A stretch of 64,000 bases of DNA from Deltaproteobacteria bacterium (GCA_021817825.1 JAKAFS010000003.1:1-64000); one strand, 5' to 3'; counted from the stretch's first letter, positions 27,206-36,640 are shown. The notes: a model not told the origin generated them from the letters alone. Translations and numbers: made by a program.

Positions 27206-27484
27206 TCATGCCATGTCGATATACCGGGAAAGGGCCTTCTGGAATTCTCTGATTTTCCCTTCCTGGTTGGTTTCGAGTATTTTAGGTACCTCTGCCAGGC
27301 ACTGGTTGAAGTAGACGCGGACAACCTGCACACCTGCCTTCTTGACGGCAGCAGTAACTGCGGAAACCTGGATCAGGATGTCAAGACAGGGTGCTTCTTT
27401 CTCCACCAACTTCTCCAGCCCGCGGATCTGTCCCTCGATTCTTTTGAGGCGGTTCACGATCGCCTTTCGGTTTTCTGTCTCCAT
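27206..27484 (-). CDS. CsoR/CstR-family metal- or persulfide-sensing repressor
   Basis: A ~92-residue all-helical DUF156 repressor (VNRLKRIEGQIRGLEKLV...). Counting from the longer GTG start, the two sensor cysteines are C36 and C65, but the copper ligand His of CsoR (position 61) is Tyr here (RVYFNQC). Two cysteines without the His is the pattern of persulfide-sensing CstR-like members. The ATG at 27484 is preferred, with GGTGG just upstream. It follows the direction of the DUF1847 gene, which it may control. The palindrome CGTATAATACG lies upstream, overlapping a possible -10. Confidence 0.82.
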   Translation of the reverse strand: METENRKAIVNRLKRIEGQIRGLEKLVEKEAPCLDILIQVSAVTAAVKKAGVQVVRVYFNQCLAEVPKILETNQEGKIREFQKALSRYIDMA

Positions 27485-27582
27485 ATATACCACCGATTTG
27501 TCAAGATGCCGTATTATACGTATGTCACCACGCCATTGGCTCTCTCCGGAAAGATATCAAGGGAAATCCAGGGAAATATCCT

Positions 27583-27611
27583 TTGACACGTCAAGGCACC
27601 CCTCCTATACT
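27583..27611 (+). promoter_or_regulatory. Consensus promoter of the HbpS-like gene
   Basis: TTGACA and TATACT with exactly 17 bp between them, ~62 bp before the ATG at 27673. Confidence 0.8.
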
Positions 27612-27672
27612 TCCCGTGTCTCAACAGTGTTTCTACAGGAATCGAATAAAAATCCATGCAGGGAGGACGGGT

Positions 27673-28110
27673 ATGTACACGATTCTGACGATCGGGCTGG
27701 AGGAAGCGCGCCGGGTGGTCGAAGCGGCCATAGAGAAAGCATCCGAGATGCCGGAAATGCCGATGACGGTGGCCGTGGTGGATCGTGCCGGCGACACCGT
27801 CTATCTGGTGAGGCAGGACGGCGCGAGTTCCCTGACGGTCCGCATGGCCATCAACAAAGCCCGAACCGCAGTCATGCTTACGATGGATACAAAGAACCTC
27901 CGGACCGAGCTCGCCGGCGAAGGTCTTTCGGTTGACGAATTCATCGATCCGCTGATGACCTCGATCCCCGGGGGGATCTGTCTGCGGACGGCGGATGGAA
28001 CGGTCGTCGGAGCGATCGGGACCAGCGGACGGCGGCCTCCTGCCAAAGACAGGGACCAGGAAGTGGCGTTGGTCGGGGCTCGCGCCTTCCAGCAATTCCA
28101 AGGACAATGA
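27673..28110 (+). CDS. GlcG/HbpS family protein (DUF336)
   Basis: A 145-residue protein of the GlcG/HbpS fold (TIGLEEARRVVEAAIEKA..., VAVVDRAGDTVYLVRQDGAS, AINKARTAV, GGICLRTADGTVVGAIGTSG), typical for the family. Some members bind heme or sense redox; others are attached to diol dehydratases. Its role here is unknown. Ribosome site GGGAGGAC; divergent from the CstR-like regulator and convergent with the MBL gene. Confidence 0.85.
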   Translation: MYTILTIGLEEARRVVEAAIEKASEMPEMPMTVAVVDRAGDTVYLVRQDGASSLTVRMAINKARTAVMLTMDTKNLRTELAGEGLSVDEFIDPLMTSIPGGICLRTADGTVVGAIGTSGRRPPAKDRDQEVALVGARAFQQFQGQ

Positions 28111-28245
28111 GCCACACCGGCCGACGGCCTTTTGCATGAGGTAAACGTCCTTCACGCCACCCTCCCGGCGATTGACTTGGGTGTCGGCATCCCGGAAAAC
28201 TGCACCGAATCCGGCCTGACTCTTAGCACTGAACGCTGTCCGCAT

Positions 28246-29082
28246 TTACGCCTCGAACACCGCGCCGACCTTGCAGAAGACGAACCGGTCCCCGAACTCC
28301 TGGGCCATCCGGACGGCCGCCTTCATCCCCGTGCAGTGCGAGACACCGAGGCAGCCGATGGACATCGCCTTCAGATCGCGGATGCTCTCCTCCCGCTGCG
28401 CATCCCCGAGCATGCCCAGGTGAGTCCCGCCAAAGACGGTGTGGATCCGAGTTTCGCCGGTCTGTTGCATCGCGTAGCGCAGGGTATTGACGATCCCGGC
28501 ATGGGCGCATCCCAGGATCACGAAGAGTCCGCCCTCGGCGCGGATAACCACCGAGAGATCCTCATCGAGCGGGTCCTGAATGAAACCCTCTCCCTGCCGG
28601 ACCAGCGACTTCGGGTCCCCGAGTTCATAGGAGGACGTCCGGGGCACGGCGCCGGTGAGCCAGAGGCCGGGGACGATCTCCCGGAATGCCGCATTCAGAT
28701 CGAAGCAGGCCCCCTTGCCCTCCAGGATCTCACGCCGGAAGGGAATGCCGCTGTTGCGGAGCAAACCGCCATTCTGTTGTCGATAGCTGTCCTTGAAGAG
28801 GCCGGGGTGGGCGTAAATCGGTATCGGACGTCTTAGGTATTCGAGTACCTCCAAAAGCCCGCCGGTATGGTCGTGGTGGTGGTGACTCAGGATGATCCCG
28901 AGGATCGAATCCAGATCAACCCCCAGGACTCGGGCATTGTTCACGATGATCTTGCCGGCCCCCGTGTCCAGCAGATAGTTTCCCTGGTCGGTCTCCAGGA
29001 AAACGGCCCAACCGTGCTGGGCCAGGACCCCGTTGATGCCGAAGGCATAGTTGTCGACCAGCACCGTCGCTTTGACTTTCAT
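28246..29082 (-). CDS. MBL-fold protein of the MJ0301/RFA-P-synthase-like group
   Basis: A 278-residue metallo-beta-lactamase-fold protein. The metal motif SHHHHDH lies at residues 66-72, with later ligands in LGCAHAGIVN and VFGGTHLG, and a C-terminal GVSHCTG characteristic of this group. Archaeal relatives were described as ribofuranosylaminobenzene phosphate synthase-like, but most bacterial members have no known function. It sits between two DUF1847 genes and a redox-type regulator. Confidence 0.82.
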   Translation of the reverse strand: MKVKATVLVDNYAFGINGVLAQHGWAVFLETDQGNYLLDTGAGKIIVNNARVLGVDLDSILGIILSHHHHDHTGGLLEVLEYLRRPIPIYAHPGLFKDSYRQQNGGLLRNSGIPFRREILEGKGACFDLNAAFREIVPGLWLTGAVPRTSSYELGDPKSLVRQGEGFIQDPLDEDLSVVIRAEGGLFVILGCAHAGIVNTLRYAMQQTGETRIHTVFGGTHLGMLGDAQREESIRDLKAMSIGCLGVSHCTGMKAAVRMAQEFGDRFVFCKVGAVFEA

Positions 29083-29146
29083 TCCCCCACCTCCCGTTGA
29101 ATGCCGATAGGGCGACTCCCCGACCGTCGTCCTCTACAGCTATGTG

Positions 29147-29881
29147 TTACCCATTTTCTTTTACAGACACTTGAACAGCACCGCCTTTACGAAACTTTTC
29201 TTCCTTCAGTTTCTTGTAATAAGAGCGATACAATTGAATGGCCGCCAGCGGATTATGGCCCGTGACCCTGTCCTTGGCGACCAGAACGGTACACAGGGCT
29301 TCCGAATATCGCATCATCAGCGAATCATGCCCTACGCACAATCCCAGCAGGATGTTGAAATCGGTTTTTGCCTCATTGAGAACTTTTGCCTGGGCAATGG
29401 GACTGCACATGGATTCATAACGACCGGGGTTACACTTTTGTTCTTCCTTTACTCCAAGATATTCCTTCGAGGTTCGCCCCACCTTGCACATCACCGAGGC
29501 GACCTCAAATCCCTGTTCCTTAAGAATATCCGACACGATTTTCGCTTCATGTCTCAAGCCTCCGCAAAAGGCAAGCCCCAACCGCTTGTAGCCCATCTTG
29601 TGCGCCAATTCTATGGTTTCCTGGAATCCGGGCTTTACGGCATATTGTACATGGGGATTGTCCTTCCCCCTATTGACATAACACTCACCTTCCTGAATCG
29701 TTGCGTTGAGGGCAAACTGATGAATATCCGGCCGTTTATACTCTTCAATCGCATTTTCGACAGCGCCGCTCATGTTCAGCGTTGGGCAATAGCCAGGTCC
29801 CTGCCCGTCCTCATTTCGACAAATGGTCTTTTCAATGGTACAGTCCGCGCAACGGGGAAGCTTGTCTTTTTGATTTTCCAT
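29147..29881 (-). CDS. DUF1847 family cysteine-rich protein (second copy)
   Basis: A 244-residue paralogue of the protein at 26449. It begins MENQKDKLPRCADCTIEKTIC, another N-terminal CxxC...C cluster, and keeps GLAFCGGL, SVMCKVGR, MCSPIAQA, LGLCVGHD and AKDRVTGHNPLAA. ATGs at 29887 and 29881 are both possible; the latter is better spaced from GAAAGGATG. The upstream frame (29884-30030) ends on the same bases, suggesting coupled translation. Confidence 0.85.
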   Translation of the reverse strand: MENQKDKLPRCADCTIEKTICRNEDGQGPGYCPTLNMSGAVENAIEEYKRPDIHQFALNATIQEGECYVNRGKDNPHVQYAVKPGFQETIELAHKMGYKRLGLAFCGGLRHEAKIVSDILKEQGFEVASVMCKVGRTSKEYLGVKEEQKCNPGRYESMCSPIAQAKVLNEAKTDFNILLGLCVGHDSLMMRYSEALCTVLVAKDRVTGHNPLAAIQLYRSYYKKLKEEKFRKGGAVQVSVKENG

Positions 29882-29883
29882 TT

Positions 29884-30030
29884 TCATCCTTTCGCTACAT
29901 CCTCGGCTAATGAAATCTGCTCTATCCGACAGAGTGCAAACACCACCGCCGTGGTGGCCGTCATGCATCCCTCGTAAACACCGAACGCATCATTGCCGTT
30001 CAGCACCGTCGCCTTGACCGGGAGCGCCAC
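29884..30030 (-). pseudogene. Short frame resembling the N-terminus of the MBL protein
   Basis: From a GTG, the frame reads VALPVKATVLNGNDAFG and ends LAEDVAKG. Its start resembles MKVKATVLVDNYAFG of the MBL gene at 29082 and the following VVFALCRIE can be aligned with AVFLETDQG, but no metal motif follows. It is probably the remains of a second MBL-type gene, cut by the palindromic element at 30035-30118. Confidence 0.4.
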
Positions 30031-30034
30031 CCGC

Positions 30035-30118
30035 AAGCCCCGCCTAATAGGCGGGGATAAGGGGTGCAGTCAACAGATTTTTCCTTAACGGGAAGCCCCG
30101 CCCTGTGGGCGGGAAGCT
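30035..30118. mobile_element. Small palindrome-ended insertion (MITE-like)
   Basis: Two related hairpins, CCCCGCC/GGCGGGG at 30038-30056 and CCCGCCC/GGGCGGG at 30097-30113, both preceded by AAG and ~60 bp apart. They separate ATGAAAGTGAAG (30114-30127, minus strand) from GTCAAGGCGACG, which together resemble the split start of the neighbouring MBL gene. Subterminal hairpins without inverted ends are the style of IS200/IS605-derived elements; the assignment to that family is inference. Confidence 0.45.
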
Positions 30119-30141
30119 TCACTTTCATATTCTTCATTCCC

Positions 30142-30600
30142 TCAAGATACGGGACCCCTCCTGTGGGTCGGCATTTTCAACCCGGTAGCATCGTCGGAAC
30201 CGCCAACGAAGGGGTGGCGTTGTTCCATGCCGGACAAGGCTTCCGCAATCGGCCGCCGATCGTCGAAGGTCCTTTTGAGTTCGAGCGTCAACTTCAGGGC
30301 ATCCCGAAGCACTGTCGGCATTTCACCCAGCCGGGTAAATAATGCATGACCTTCCATCTGCAATCCTTTCAAAAAACACCCCATGGACGACTTCCTGATA
30401 TCATCCCCGGACGGTTCCAGACCCACCGATTTCCGTGTCGATCGCCAGGGTCTTCCGGTTCTCTCGTCCCAACCCAAGAGCCGGTAGTACTGCCTGACCA
30501 TCTCCTCCAAATACAGTTTGCCCACCCGGCCCTTGTCCGACCAGTTGACGGGGGAACCGCGGATGAGGCTGCGGTTTGCCCATGGACCAGGCATGACCGG
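30142..30600 (-). pseudogene. Relic of an aldehyde ferredoxin oxidoreductase C-terminus
   Basis: In this frame the segment VGKLYLEEMVRQYYRLLGWDE and the following RTGRPWRSTRKSVGLE match the end of the AOR family, where YYxLRGWDExTGxP and a final LGL are conserved. The rest of the ~600-residue enzyme, including its tungstopterin and 4Fe-4S domains, is absent. It overlaps, in another frame, the tail of the GntR regulator gene. Confidence 0.6.
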
Positions 30601-31276
30601 CGGCACTGATCTCGTTGGACCAAGCCTGGTCAGAGGTGCTGATCTCGTCTTCAAGGTCCGCAAAAGCCTTGGTGAAGTGGGTGGCGATCGCCTTTCCGGC
30701 CCTCTCGGCATCCCTGTTTTCAATACACTTGAAGATCTTGTCATGCTCCTGTGTGGATTTGTCGATCCGGCGAGGGATATAGAGGGTCTTCAGGATGAAG
30801 CGGTTGGTATGGGCATGGATGTTTTCCAGGATCCTGATCAGCCACACATTTTCTGAAGCGCGGAAGATGAGGGAGTGGAATTCACCGTTGGCCCTGATAT
30901 AGTTATCGACATCCTTCTTCTTGGCCAGTGCCCGCATATCCTCGCAAAGCCTGCGGAGCTCCTCGATCTTCTCGGGGTCGTTCACGATCAGGGGGGTAGC
31001 CAGACGGCCCGCCAGGCTATCGAGGTTGATCATGATCGTGTAGGCCTCCTCTACGTCACGCAGCGAGATGGAGGTGACAACGAACCCCTTGTTGCGGTTG
31101 GAATTGATGAACCCTTCCGATTCCAGATGCCGCAATGCCTCCCGGATCGGCGTCCGGCTCACATTCCAGCGTTTGCACAGCATCGGCTCCGACAGTTTCA
31201 TCCCCGGGGGAAAATCCCGGCTGACAATCTCACCCCGGATGGCGTCACATAGATCTTTCAGTGCCACTTTACCCAT
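30401..31276 (-). CDS. GntR family transcriptional regulator (FCD type) with abnormal C-terminus
   Basis: A 291-residue reading frame. Residues 1-75 are a GntR winged helix (MLCKRWNVSRTPIREALRHLESEGFI); residues ~80-215 are the FCD ligand domain with its His/Asp metal residues (NGEFHSLIF, HAHTNRF, TQEHDKIF). Normal FCD regulators end near residue 220-230. The last ~70 residues are Gly/Pro-rich and read the AOR relic out of frame, so the true C-terminus seems to have been replaced by a deletion or fusion. Effector unknown. Confidence 0.8.
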   Translation of the reverse strand: MGKVALKDLCDAIRGEIVSRDFPPGMKLSEPMLCKRWNVSRTPIREALRHLESEGFINSNRNKGFVVTSISLRDVEEAYTIMINLDSLAGRLATPLIVNDPEKIEELRRLCEDMRALAKKKDVDNYIRANGEFHSLIFRASENVWLIRILENIHAHTNRFILKTLYIPRRIDKSTQEHDKIFKCIENRDAERAGKAIATHFTKAFADLEDEISTSDQAWSNEISAAGHAWSMGKPQPHPRFPRQLVGQGPGGQTVFGGDGQAVLPALGLGRENRKTLAIDTEIGGSGTVRG

Positions 31277-31384
31277 CCCTCATGCACCTGAGATAGAATC
31301 CTGAAGTGCCTGGAGCCTGCAACCGCACCGACACCACAGGGGACAGGGAGCAGTGCTTGTCGGAGGAACGGAACGCCTTCACCT

Positions 31385-31930
31385 TCAAAACGTGAAGACC
31401 ACGGCCGCCAGGACCGTCGTGTAGCCGCCGTTCTTCACGATGCTGGACTGGGTCACATTCCTCGTGCCGACGATCTTGCCGCTGATCCGGAAGATCTCCT
31501 TCTTTTCGTCCCAGCTCTCGTCCACGTTGAAATCGATGCCGAGCGTCGAGGCCAGCATGGCGGCCGCGAGATCTTCCGCATAGTCCCCTGCCTGTTGTCC
31601 GGTCTGGCCGAAGGCGTGATGTTCGCTGATATAGCCATAAGCCTCCTTGTCCGCCGGAACGGCGCAGCCGACCGAGGCGGCCAGAAGCCGTCCCGGCTCG
31701 TCGCTGGCACAACGACTCATGACGCAAAAGGTGATCGCGCCGGGCCGGATCTGCCGGATCCCCTCCGCCCGGGAGATGCGCCGGCAGCCCGGGGGCAGGA
31801 TGCTCGACACCTGCACCAGATTGCACTTCTCGATACCCGCATCCCGGAGCGCCAATTCGAAGGAGTGGAGCGCCACCCGGTGCCTGCCCACCCCCTTGGT
31901 CACAAACATCCCCTTGGGAACAAAACCCAT
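31385..31930 (-). CDS. Pyruvoyl-dependent arginine decarboxylase
   Basis: A 181-residue PvlArgDC-family protein that converts arginine to agmatine for polyamine synthesis or acid tolerance. The self-cleavage site is VSSILPPGC with S42-S43; the second Ser becomes the pyruvoyl cofactor. The later EHHAFGQTG is also conserved. I start it at 31930 with the site GGGGGAG; the longer frame to 31969 overlaps the upstream gene. It is the last gene after the Mrp-ORP fusion, with no other polyamine gene in view. Confidence 0.92.
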   Translation of the reverse strand: MGFVPKGMFVTKGVGRHRVALHSFELALRDAGIEKCNLVQVSSILPPGCRRISRAEGIRQIRPGAITFCVMSRCASDEPGRLLAASVGCAVPADKEAYGYISEHHAFGQTGQQAGDYAEDLAAAMLASTLGIDFNVDESWDEKKEIFRISGKIVGTRNVTQSSIVKNGGYTTVLAAVVFTF

Positions 31931-31952
31931 GACTCCCCCGGTCCCTTCCCGA

Positions 31953-33227
31953 TCAGTGATCGCAAACATTGGCGCCCGTCGTCAACTCGCCGCGGAGATA
32001 GTCGGCCACCACCTTTTCCGGGGCCTCAGAGGCGGCGCCGGTGACCACGTGAATGCCCTTGCCGACAAACAGTTCTTGCGCCCGCGATCCCATGCCGCCG
32101 GCGATGATGAGTTCAGCCCCCTGCTCCTGCAGCCAGGTGGGCAAGAGCCCCGGTTCATGGGGCGGGGGAGTGACCAGCGTGGTTTCCAGGATGGCCTTCT
32201 TGTCCGCATCCACATCATAGAGGGCGAACTGTTCGCAATGGCCGAAGTGCTGGCATAAAGAGCCGGCCGCCATGGGAACGGCGATCTTCAGTGTCTTCAT
32301 CTCTTTCTCCTTGCTAGGTTGTGGCAGCGGGGCAATCCGGCTTGTCTCGGGTTTGGTTTGCTCCTGCAACTGCAAAACGGGCTGGATCGCCCGGATGAAG
32401 GCCTGGGCGGCCTCCGTCTCCCGGTTAAAATAGACGAAGGGCTTTCCCGCATCGGAGCCACCGACGATCTGCGGTTCGATGGGAATGCGGCCCAGGAACG
32501 GCACGCCCATCTGACGGGCCATGGCCTCGCCGCCGCCGCTCTTGAAAATCTCGACCATTTTCCCGCAGTGCGGACAGACCAGGCCGCTCATGTTTTCGAT
32601 CACGCCCAGAACGGGGATGTGGAGCTGCTTGCAGAAATTGATGGACTTGCGCACATCGTGGAGGGAAAGATCCTGAGGCGTCGTGACGATCACGGCGCCG
32701 TCGCTTTCGGGAATGAGCTGCGCCACGGAAAGGGGCTCGTCTCCCGTGCCGGGGGGAAAATCGACGACCAGGTAGTCCAGCTCCCCCCACTCTACCTCCG
32801 TCAGGAGCTGTTTGATGACCCCCATCTTCATGGGGCCTCTCCAGATCACCGCCTCATCCGAAGCTCCGAGGGCGAAGCCGAGGGAAACGACCTTGATCCC
32901 TCCGGCCGCTTCCAGAGGCATGATCCCACCCCCATCTGCGGATTTGAGCAGCTCCCCCTTCAGATTGAGAAGGGTGGGAACGCTGGGACCGTGAAAATCG
33001 ACGTCCAGCAGGCCGACCTCCATGCCCTCCATGCCGAGGGCGACGGCAAGATTCACCGCCACGGTGCTTTTCCCCACGCCGCCCTTCCCCGAAAGAACGA
33101 GAATCTTGTGTTTGATATCGGACATGCGCCGAACAAGCGCTTCATCCTCCGTGAACATCTTGAGTTTGTCATCGGCCTTGACGCCGCCGGCCGTTCCGCA
33201 ACCGCTCTTCTTTTCACCGCACTTCAT
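31953..33227 (-). CDS. Mrp/NBP35-type ATPase fused to a NifX/ORP domain
   Basis: A 424-residue two-domain protein. Residues ~40-290 are an Mrp P-loop ATPase: deviant Walker [11 protein letters not shown] (47-55), [21 protein letters not shown] and the cluster-binding CPHC. Residues ~315-424 are a NifX/dinitrogenase-cofactor-like domain ([21 protein letters not shown]). The same fusion is known in Desulfovibrio as MRP-ORP, which binds Fe-S in the first domain and a Mo-Cu cluster in the second. A good ribosome site precedes an internal ATG (MKTLKIAVP), so a free NifX domain could also be made. Confidence 0.9.
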   Translation of the reverse strand: MKCGEKKSGCGTAGGVKADDKLKMFTEDEALVRRMSDIKHKILVLSGKGGVGKSTVAVNLAVALGMEGMEVGLLDVDFHGPSVPTLLNLKGELLKSADGGGIMPLEAAGGIKVVSLGFALGASDEAVIWRGPMKMGVIKQLLTEVEWGELDYLVVDFPPGTGDEPLSVAQLIPESDGAVIVTTPQDLSLHDVRKSINFCKQLHIPVLGVIENMSGLVCPHCGKMVEIFKSGGGEAMARQMGVPFLGRIPIEPQIVGGSDAGKPFVYFNRETEAAQAFIRAIQPVLQLQEQTKPETSRIAPLPQPSKEKEMKTLKIAVPMAAGSLCQHFGHCEQFALYDVDADKKAILETTLVTPPPHEPGLLPTWLQEQGAELIIAGGMGSRAQELFVGKGIHVVTGAASEAPEKVVADYLRGELTTGANVCDH

Positions 33228-33847
33228 CACTCTTCTAAGACCTCCGCAGTTTCTTATGGTAATTGATCCACCGCCGATCACCGGCACCCTTAAATACGCC
33301 GCGATCGTGGCAGAATACTCTCGTACCACCAGGGCAATAATCATAATCCATGCCAGGGGCGACTTATCGGCCTATATAAACAATCTTTAATCAATATGAA
33401 CAGATGAGGGGGAAGTGATTTCGACAGGCGGAATAGAAGTAGCATTTCTGCTACTCCTATTCCCTTCTTTTATCGCATAAACGCAATCGATAGGGCAAGG
33501 GCACACTTGCACTTTTTAGACTCGACAGACCAATGCCGGACGATGTTTTTCAGCGGATACTGCCGTCAACACCGGTATTGAGAATCGCCAGCACAATTTT
33601 CAGATCAAAACCTAACCGTTTGGGCGCCTCCCGAAACGAGATGTGACAGGTCCTGGCAGCAGACGCAGAATTCCGTTTCCCTATATTCACTTCTCCGATG
33701 CTCACAACGATATTGCCCTCTCGGCCATAAGTTCCCCCTTCGTTAGGAGAGATTATAACCTCTCAATAGGACATTTCAACTTTTGCCTTTAGGACATTCT
33801 CGTTTTGGCGAGACAGACGAATCTGAATGGTATCGACTAAAACGTTC
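33228..33847. other. Intergenic region with a long hairpin
   Basis: 620 bp with no supported gene. At 33431-33462 there is a hairpin GAATAGaAGTAGCA/TGCTACTcCTATTC with one mismatch and a 4-nt loop; it may end the operon that stops at 33848, or be regulatory. At 33730-33748 there is a GAGAG...CTCTC repeat around a TATAAT-like sequence on the minus strand. Confidence 0.4.
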
Positions 33848-35461
33848 TCATGATTTCCACGACGGCTCTTCGCCGAAGAGGAGCAGCGGTTTTTTCATGT
33901 TTGCCAGGGCATTGACGATCAATTCGACAAGACCACCGTAATAGAGACGGCTACGCTCCTCCGCATGATAGTAGTTGAGGATATCCCGAATGGCGCCTTT
34001 GCAGTTGGAGCAGGGGGCACAGACATATTTCGGGGTCTCCCGGGGTTCGCCTTGAAACGCACTCAGAATTTGAAGGAACTTCTTACGACTGCTGACCAGA
34101 TTTCTCCATTCCGCAAAATTATAACCTGACATGATGGCAAAACCCGAGCCGCCGCCGCAGCAGTAATTTTCCACCCCGTGGGGCGTCATTTCCCGGAATC
34201 CCGGGGCAATCTTTCGCAAGATGCGCCTTTGAGGTTCCACGATTCCCATGGACCGTACCATGTTGCAGGGATCATGCAAGGTAACGGGGAAATTATTTCT
34301 GCGGGGATCGAATTGTAGTTTCCCGTTTAAAACGATGTCCTCCAGAGTGACCATGGCCGATTCACGTGGGACATTCAGCTCTCCCGTCAACAGTCGGTCT
34401 GCAATAACGGTCAGCGCCTTGTGTGCGTGACCGCATTCACCCATGACTATCTTCTTAACCTTCAGTCTTCGGGCGATGTCCGCATGGCTGACGGCAACTC
34501 GTGAAAATTGCACATCATCATACCATAAACCATAGTTGACCGCATCGTAACCGGTGGTTTCTGAAGATAAGGTCCACGAAATACCGGCGGCCTGAAAAAT
34601 TATGGCAAAGGCCCCGACATTTTCCGGCCAGGAAAGAATCTCACCGGCATTGTGGATCAGCAGGATGTCCGCACCTTCGACATCCCAGGGGATTTCTACT
34701 TTATAGCCCGTAATCTCTTCCATTTCTTCCTGGATGAACTCAATACTGTCCTTTGCGCCAAGCTGGTTCATACCGGTGGAAGAGCCGATCCGGAGTTGTT
34801 GGACGGAGCCCTTTTCATGGAGCTCTTTGGGGGCTATGCCCATCTCTTGGGAGAAGAGCTTGCGGATTTCGTGCGTGATCAAGCCATTGTCCACGCCGAT
34901 TGGGCAAACCATGGCGCAGCGTCGGCAAAGTGTGCAACGATAGGATAGTTCGACAAGACGTACGATCGTCGTCCAATTCAGATCGATATCACCGGTCAGT
35001 TTGGCAGAGATTTTTCCACCCGGCCTGAGATATTTGTTGTAAATCCGACGCAGGACTTCGGCACGAAAAATGGGTCGGTAGATCTCCTTCCGGCCGCTCA
35101 TTTCATAGACGGGACAGGCAATAGAGCAGGTCTGGCATTTGGCGCAGTGTTCCATGGAGAGTAAAAGCGGCTGCAGGAAGGTCCAGTTGTTTTCCTTCTC
35201 AAAAAGTTTTTTCAGACCCGAGAGAAACTGACGAACCAGTGCTTCCTCCTCCTCCTTACTCGCTGGCTTGGGAATGCCGATAGCCACCGTGTCGTCCAGG
35301 GATGTCTCAATGTTCTTGACCTTTTCCGGTTTCAGAGGGGGAATCGTTGCCTGATTGAAATCCTCATATGGAGGAGGTAACGGTGAAAGATCCCCGGACT
35401 CAATGTGGCACAGGCGGTCAAATGGTTTTGCCATGTCGGAGGGTTTCAAGGATTTGCTCAT
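33848..35461 (-). CDS. HdrD/TmcB/DsrK-like iron-sulfur oxidoreductase
   Basis: A 537-residue cytoplasmic Fe-S protein. After a ~95-residue N-terminal region come two 4Fe-4S motifs, CAKCQTCSIACP and CTLCRRCAMVCP. The C-terminal half has two CCG-type cysteine domains (HDPCNMV with NYCCGGGSG; VCAPCSNCKGA), as in heterodisulfide reductase subunit D, where they form a special 4Fe-4S site acting on disulfides. With the b-type cytochrome encoded upstream and the DsrC-like protein in the same operon it fits TmcB/DsrK-type complexes linking quinones to thiol/disulfide chemistry. It overlaps the cytochrome gene by 4 bp. Confidence 0.88.
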   Translation of the reverse strand: MSKSLKPSDMAKPFDRLCHIESGDLSPLPPPYEDFNQATIPPLKPEKVKNIETSLDDTVAIGIPKPASKEEEEALVRQFLSGLKKLFEKENNWTFLQPLLLSMEHCAKCQTCSIACPVYEMSGRKEIYRPIFRAEVLRRIYNKYLRPGGKISAKLTGDIDLNWTTIVRLVELSYRCTLCRRCAMVCPIGVDNGLITHEIRKLFSQEMGIAPKELHEKGSVQQLRIGSSTGMNQLGAKDSIEFIQEEMEEITGYKVEIPWDVEGADILLIHNAGEILSWPENVGAFAIIFQAAGISWTLSSETTGYDAVNYGLWYDDVQFSRVAVSHADIARRLKVKKIVMGECGHAHKALTVIADRLLTGELNVPRESAMVTLEDIVLNGKLQFDPRRNNFPVTLHDPCNMVRSMGIVEPQRRILRKIAPGFREMTPHGVENYCCGGGSGFAIMSGYNFAEWRNLVSSRKKFLQILSAFQGEPRETPKYVCAPCSNCKGAIRDILNYYHAEERSRLYYGGLVELIVNALANMKKPLLLFGEEPSWKS

Positions 35462-36402
35462 TTCATCTCCTTAGGTACCGAAGACGAAATGTTGAGCCAA
35501 GATTTCCGTCCATCCGCTTCAACATGTTTTGCCTTCCAGGTAGGTTTGAGTTCAAGACTTTTCAAAATGGCGGCTTCGATCGCTCCGCCCCGCCGGTTCG
35601 GGGCGTCGTCCCATTTGACATTGTGATAGAGGAAATACTTCATGAACATATGAGACATATGCGTCAGGGGAACGTAGGCGACCAGAAGCGAGGCCAGAAC
35701 GATGGCCACCCCTCCGCAGAAGGTTTGACCCGGAACATATGAATTCAAAGACCCTCCACCGGTCAACAGGCCAAAGACATAGGCCTTTGCGCCTTGTAGC
35801 AGCGGATCGACAAACAGGCATGTGAGGAAAGCGAACAGAAAGAAAAGCAAGATGAACAGGATGTTGAAATAATCCATGAAAGAGGAATATTCCCTCAATT
35901 CCGGATCAACCAGCCGACGACAGTGAGTTCCCACGCTGCCAATAACCCCCAGGATCAGACCGATCCACCCCGTAAAAACGATGAGGCCGTCCAACAGGGT
36001 TCTGATGGCACCAACCGCTGGCGCTGTGTCTCCTGCCCACAGGACGAAAAGGGCGTGGAGGATCAGCATGGCAAAGGTGGCGATCATCAGATACAACCCG
36101 AAATGGAAGGGGAAGGAAACCCGCCACAGGCTCCTATTTTCTTTCCGTAATCCCCGAAGGAACAAAATCTCTGGTACCATGTACTTCAGTTCATTAAACA
36201 ATGACCCACTCTGTTTCTTTTCCCACCAATTCAAATCCTCCATATAGGAGCCGCCATGGACCAGCTTGTCAGTTGTCTCATGCTGGACGGGGTAGATCTC
36301 CCAGCGGACATGCATGGGAAGGGTCAGTTGCCTATAAACCCGGTAACTGGTAGCAAGGATGAACACAAAAATGCAAAGATAAGATAACGTATAAAATCCC
36401 AT
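35458..36402 (-). CDS. NarI/TmcC/DsrM-like cytochrome b
   Basis: A 314-residue membrane protein with about five helices: the first at residues 1-23, then a ~70-residue soluble loop, then four in 95-260. Heme-ligand histidines are in FPFHFGLYLM, LILHALFVL and the C-terminal LTHMSHMFMKYFLYH. Similar to the gamma subunit of nitrate reductase and TmcC. It exchanges electrons with menaquinone and passes them to the HdrD-like partner encoded next with a 4-bp overlap. Confidence 0.87.
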   Translation of the reverse strand: MGFYTLSYLCIFVFILATSYRVYRQLTLPMHVRWEIYPVQHETTDKLVHGGSYMEDLNWWEKKQSGSLFNELKYMVPEILFLRGLRKENRSLWRVSFPFHFGLYLMIATFAMLILHALFVLWAGDTAPAVGAIRTLLDGLIVFTGWIGLILGVIGSVGTHCRRLVDPELREYSSFMDYFNILFILLFFLFAFLTCLFVDPLLQGAKAYVFGLLTGGGSLNSYVPGQTFCGGVAIVLASLLVAYVPLTHMSHMFMKYFLYHNVKWDDAPNRRGGAIEAAILKSLELKPTWKAKHVEADGRKSWLNISSSVPKEMK

Positions 36403-36418
36403 GGTCCGGTTCCTTTAA

Positions 36419-36640
36419 TTAAGTGAGCGTGTGGACGAGGTTCAGTGTTTCTTCCGGGGAGATGGGTTTTGAAACGAACCCTTCCAGGGCCGGTATCTGA
36501 TGGCGGGAAGACATGAAATTTCTGAAGTCCTCGGAGATTCCGGTGACAATGATGACCGGAATATATTTCCAGTGGTTGTCCGTTTTGAGCTCACGGAAAA
36601 ATTTGACTCCCGATTTCTCCGGCATTTCGTTATAATGAAA
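36419..36640 (-). pseudogene. N-terminally truncated receiver domain
   Basis: Reads NEMPEKSGVKFFRELKTDNHWKY and later PVIIVTG and FVSKPISPEETLNL: the second half of a response-regulator receiver. The first half, with the acidic pocket and phospho-acceptor Asp, is missing. It continues in the same frame directly after the TGA of the DsrC-like gene, which suggests a deletion joined the two genes. Confidence 0.65.
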
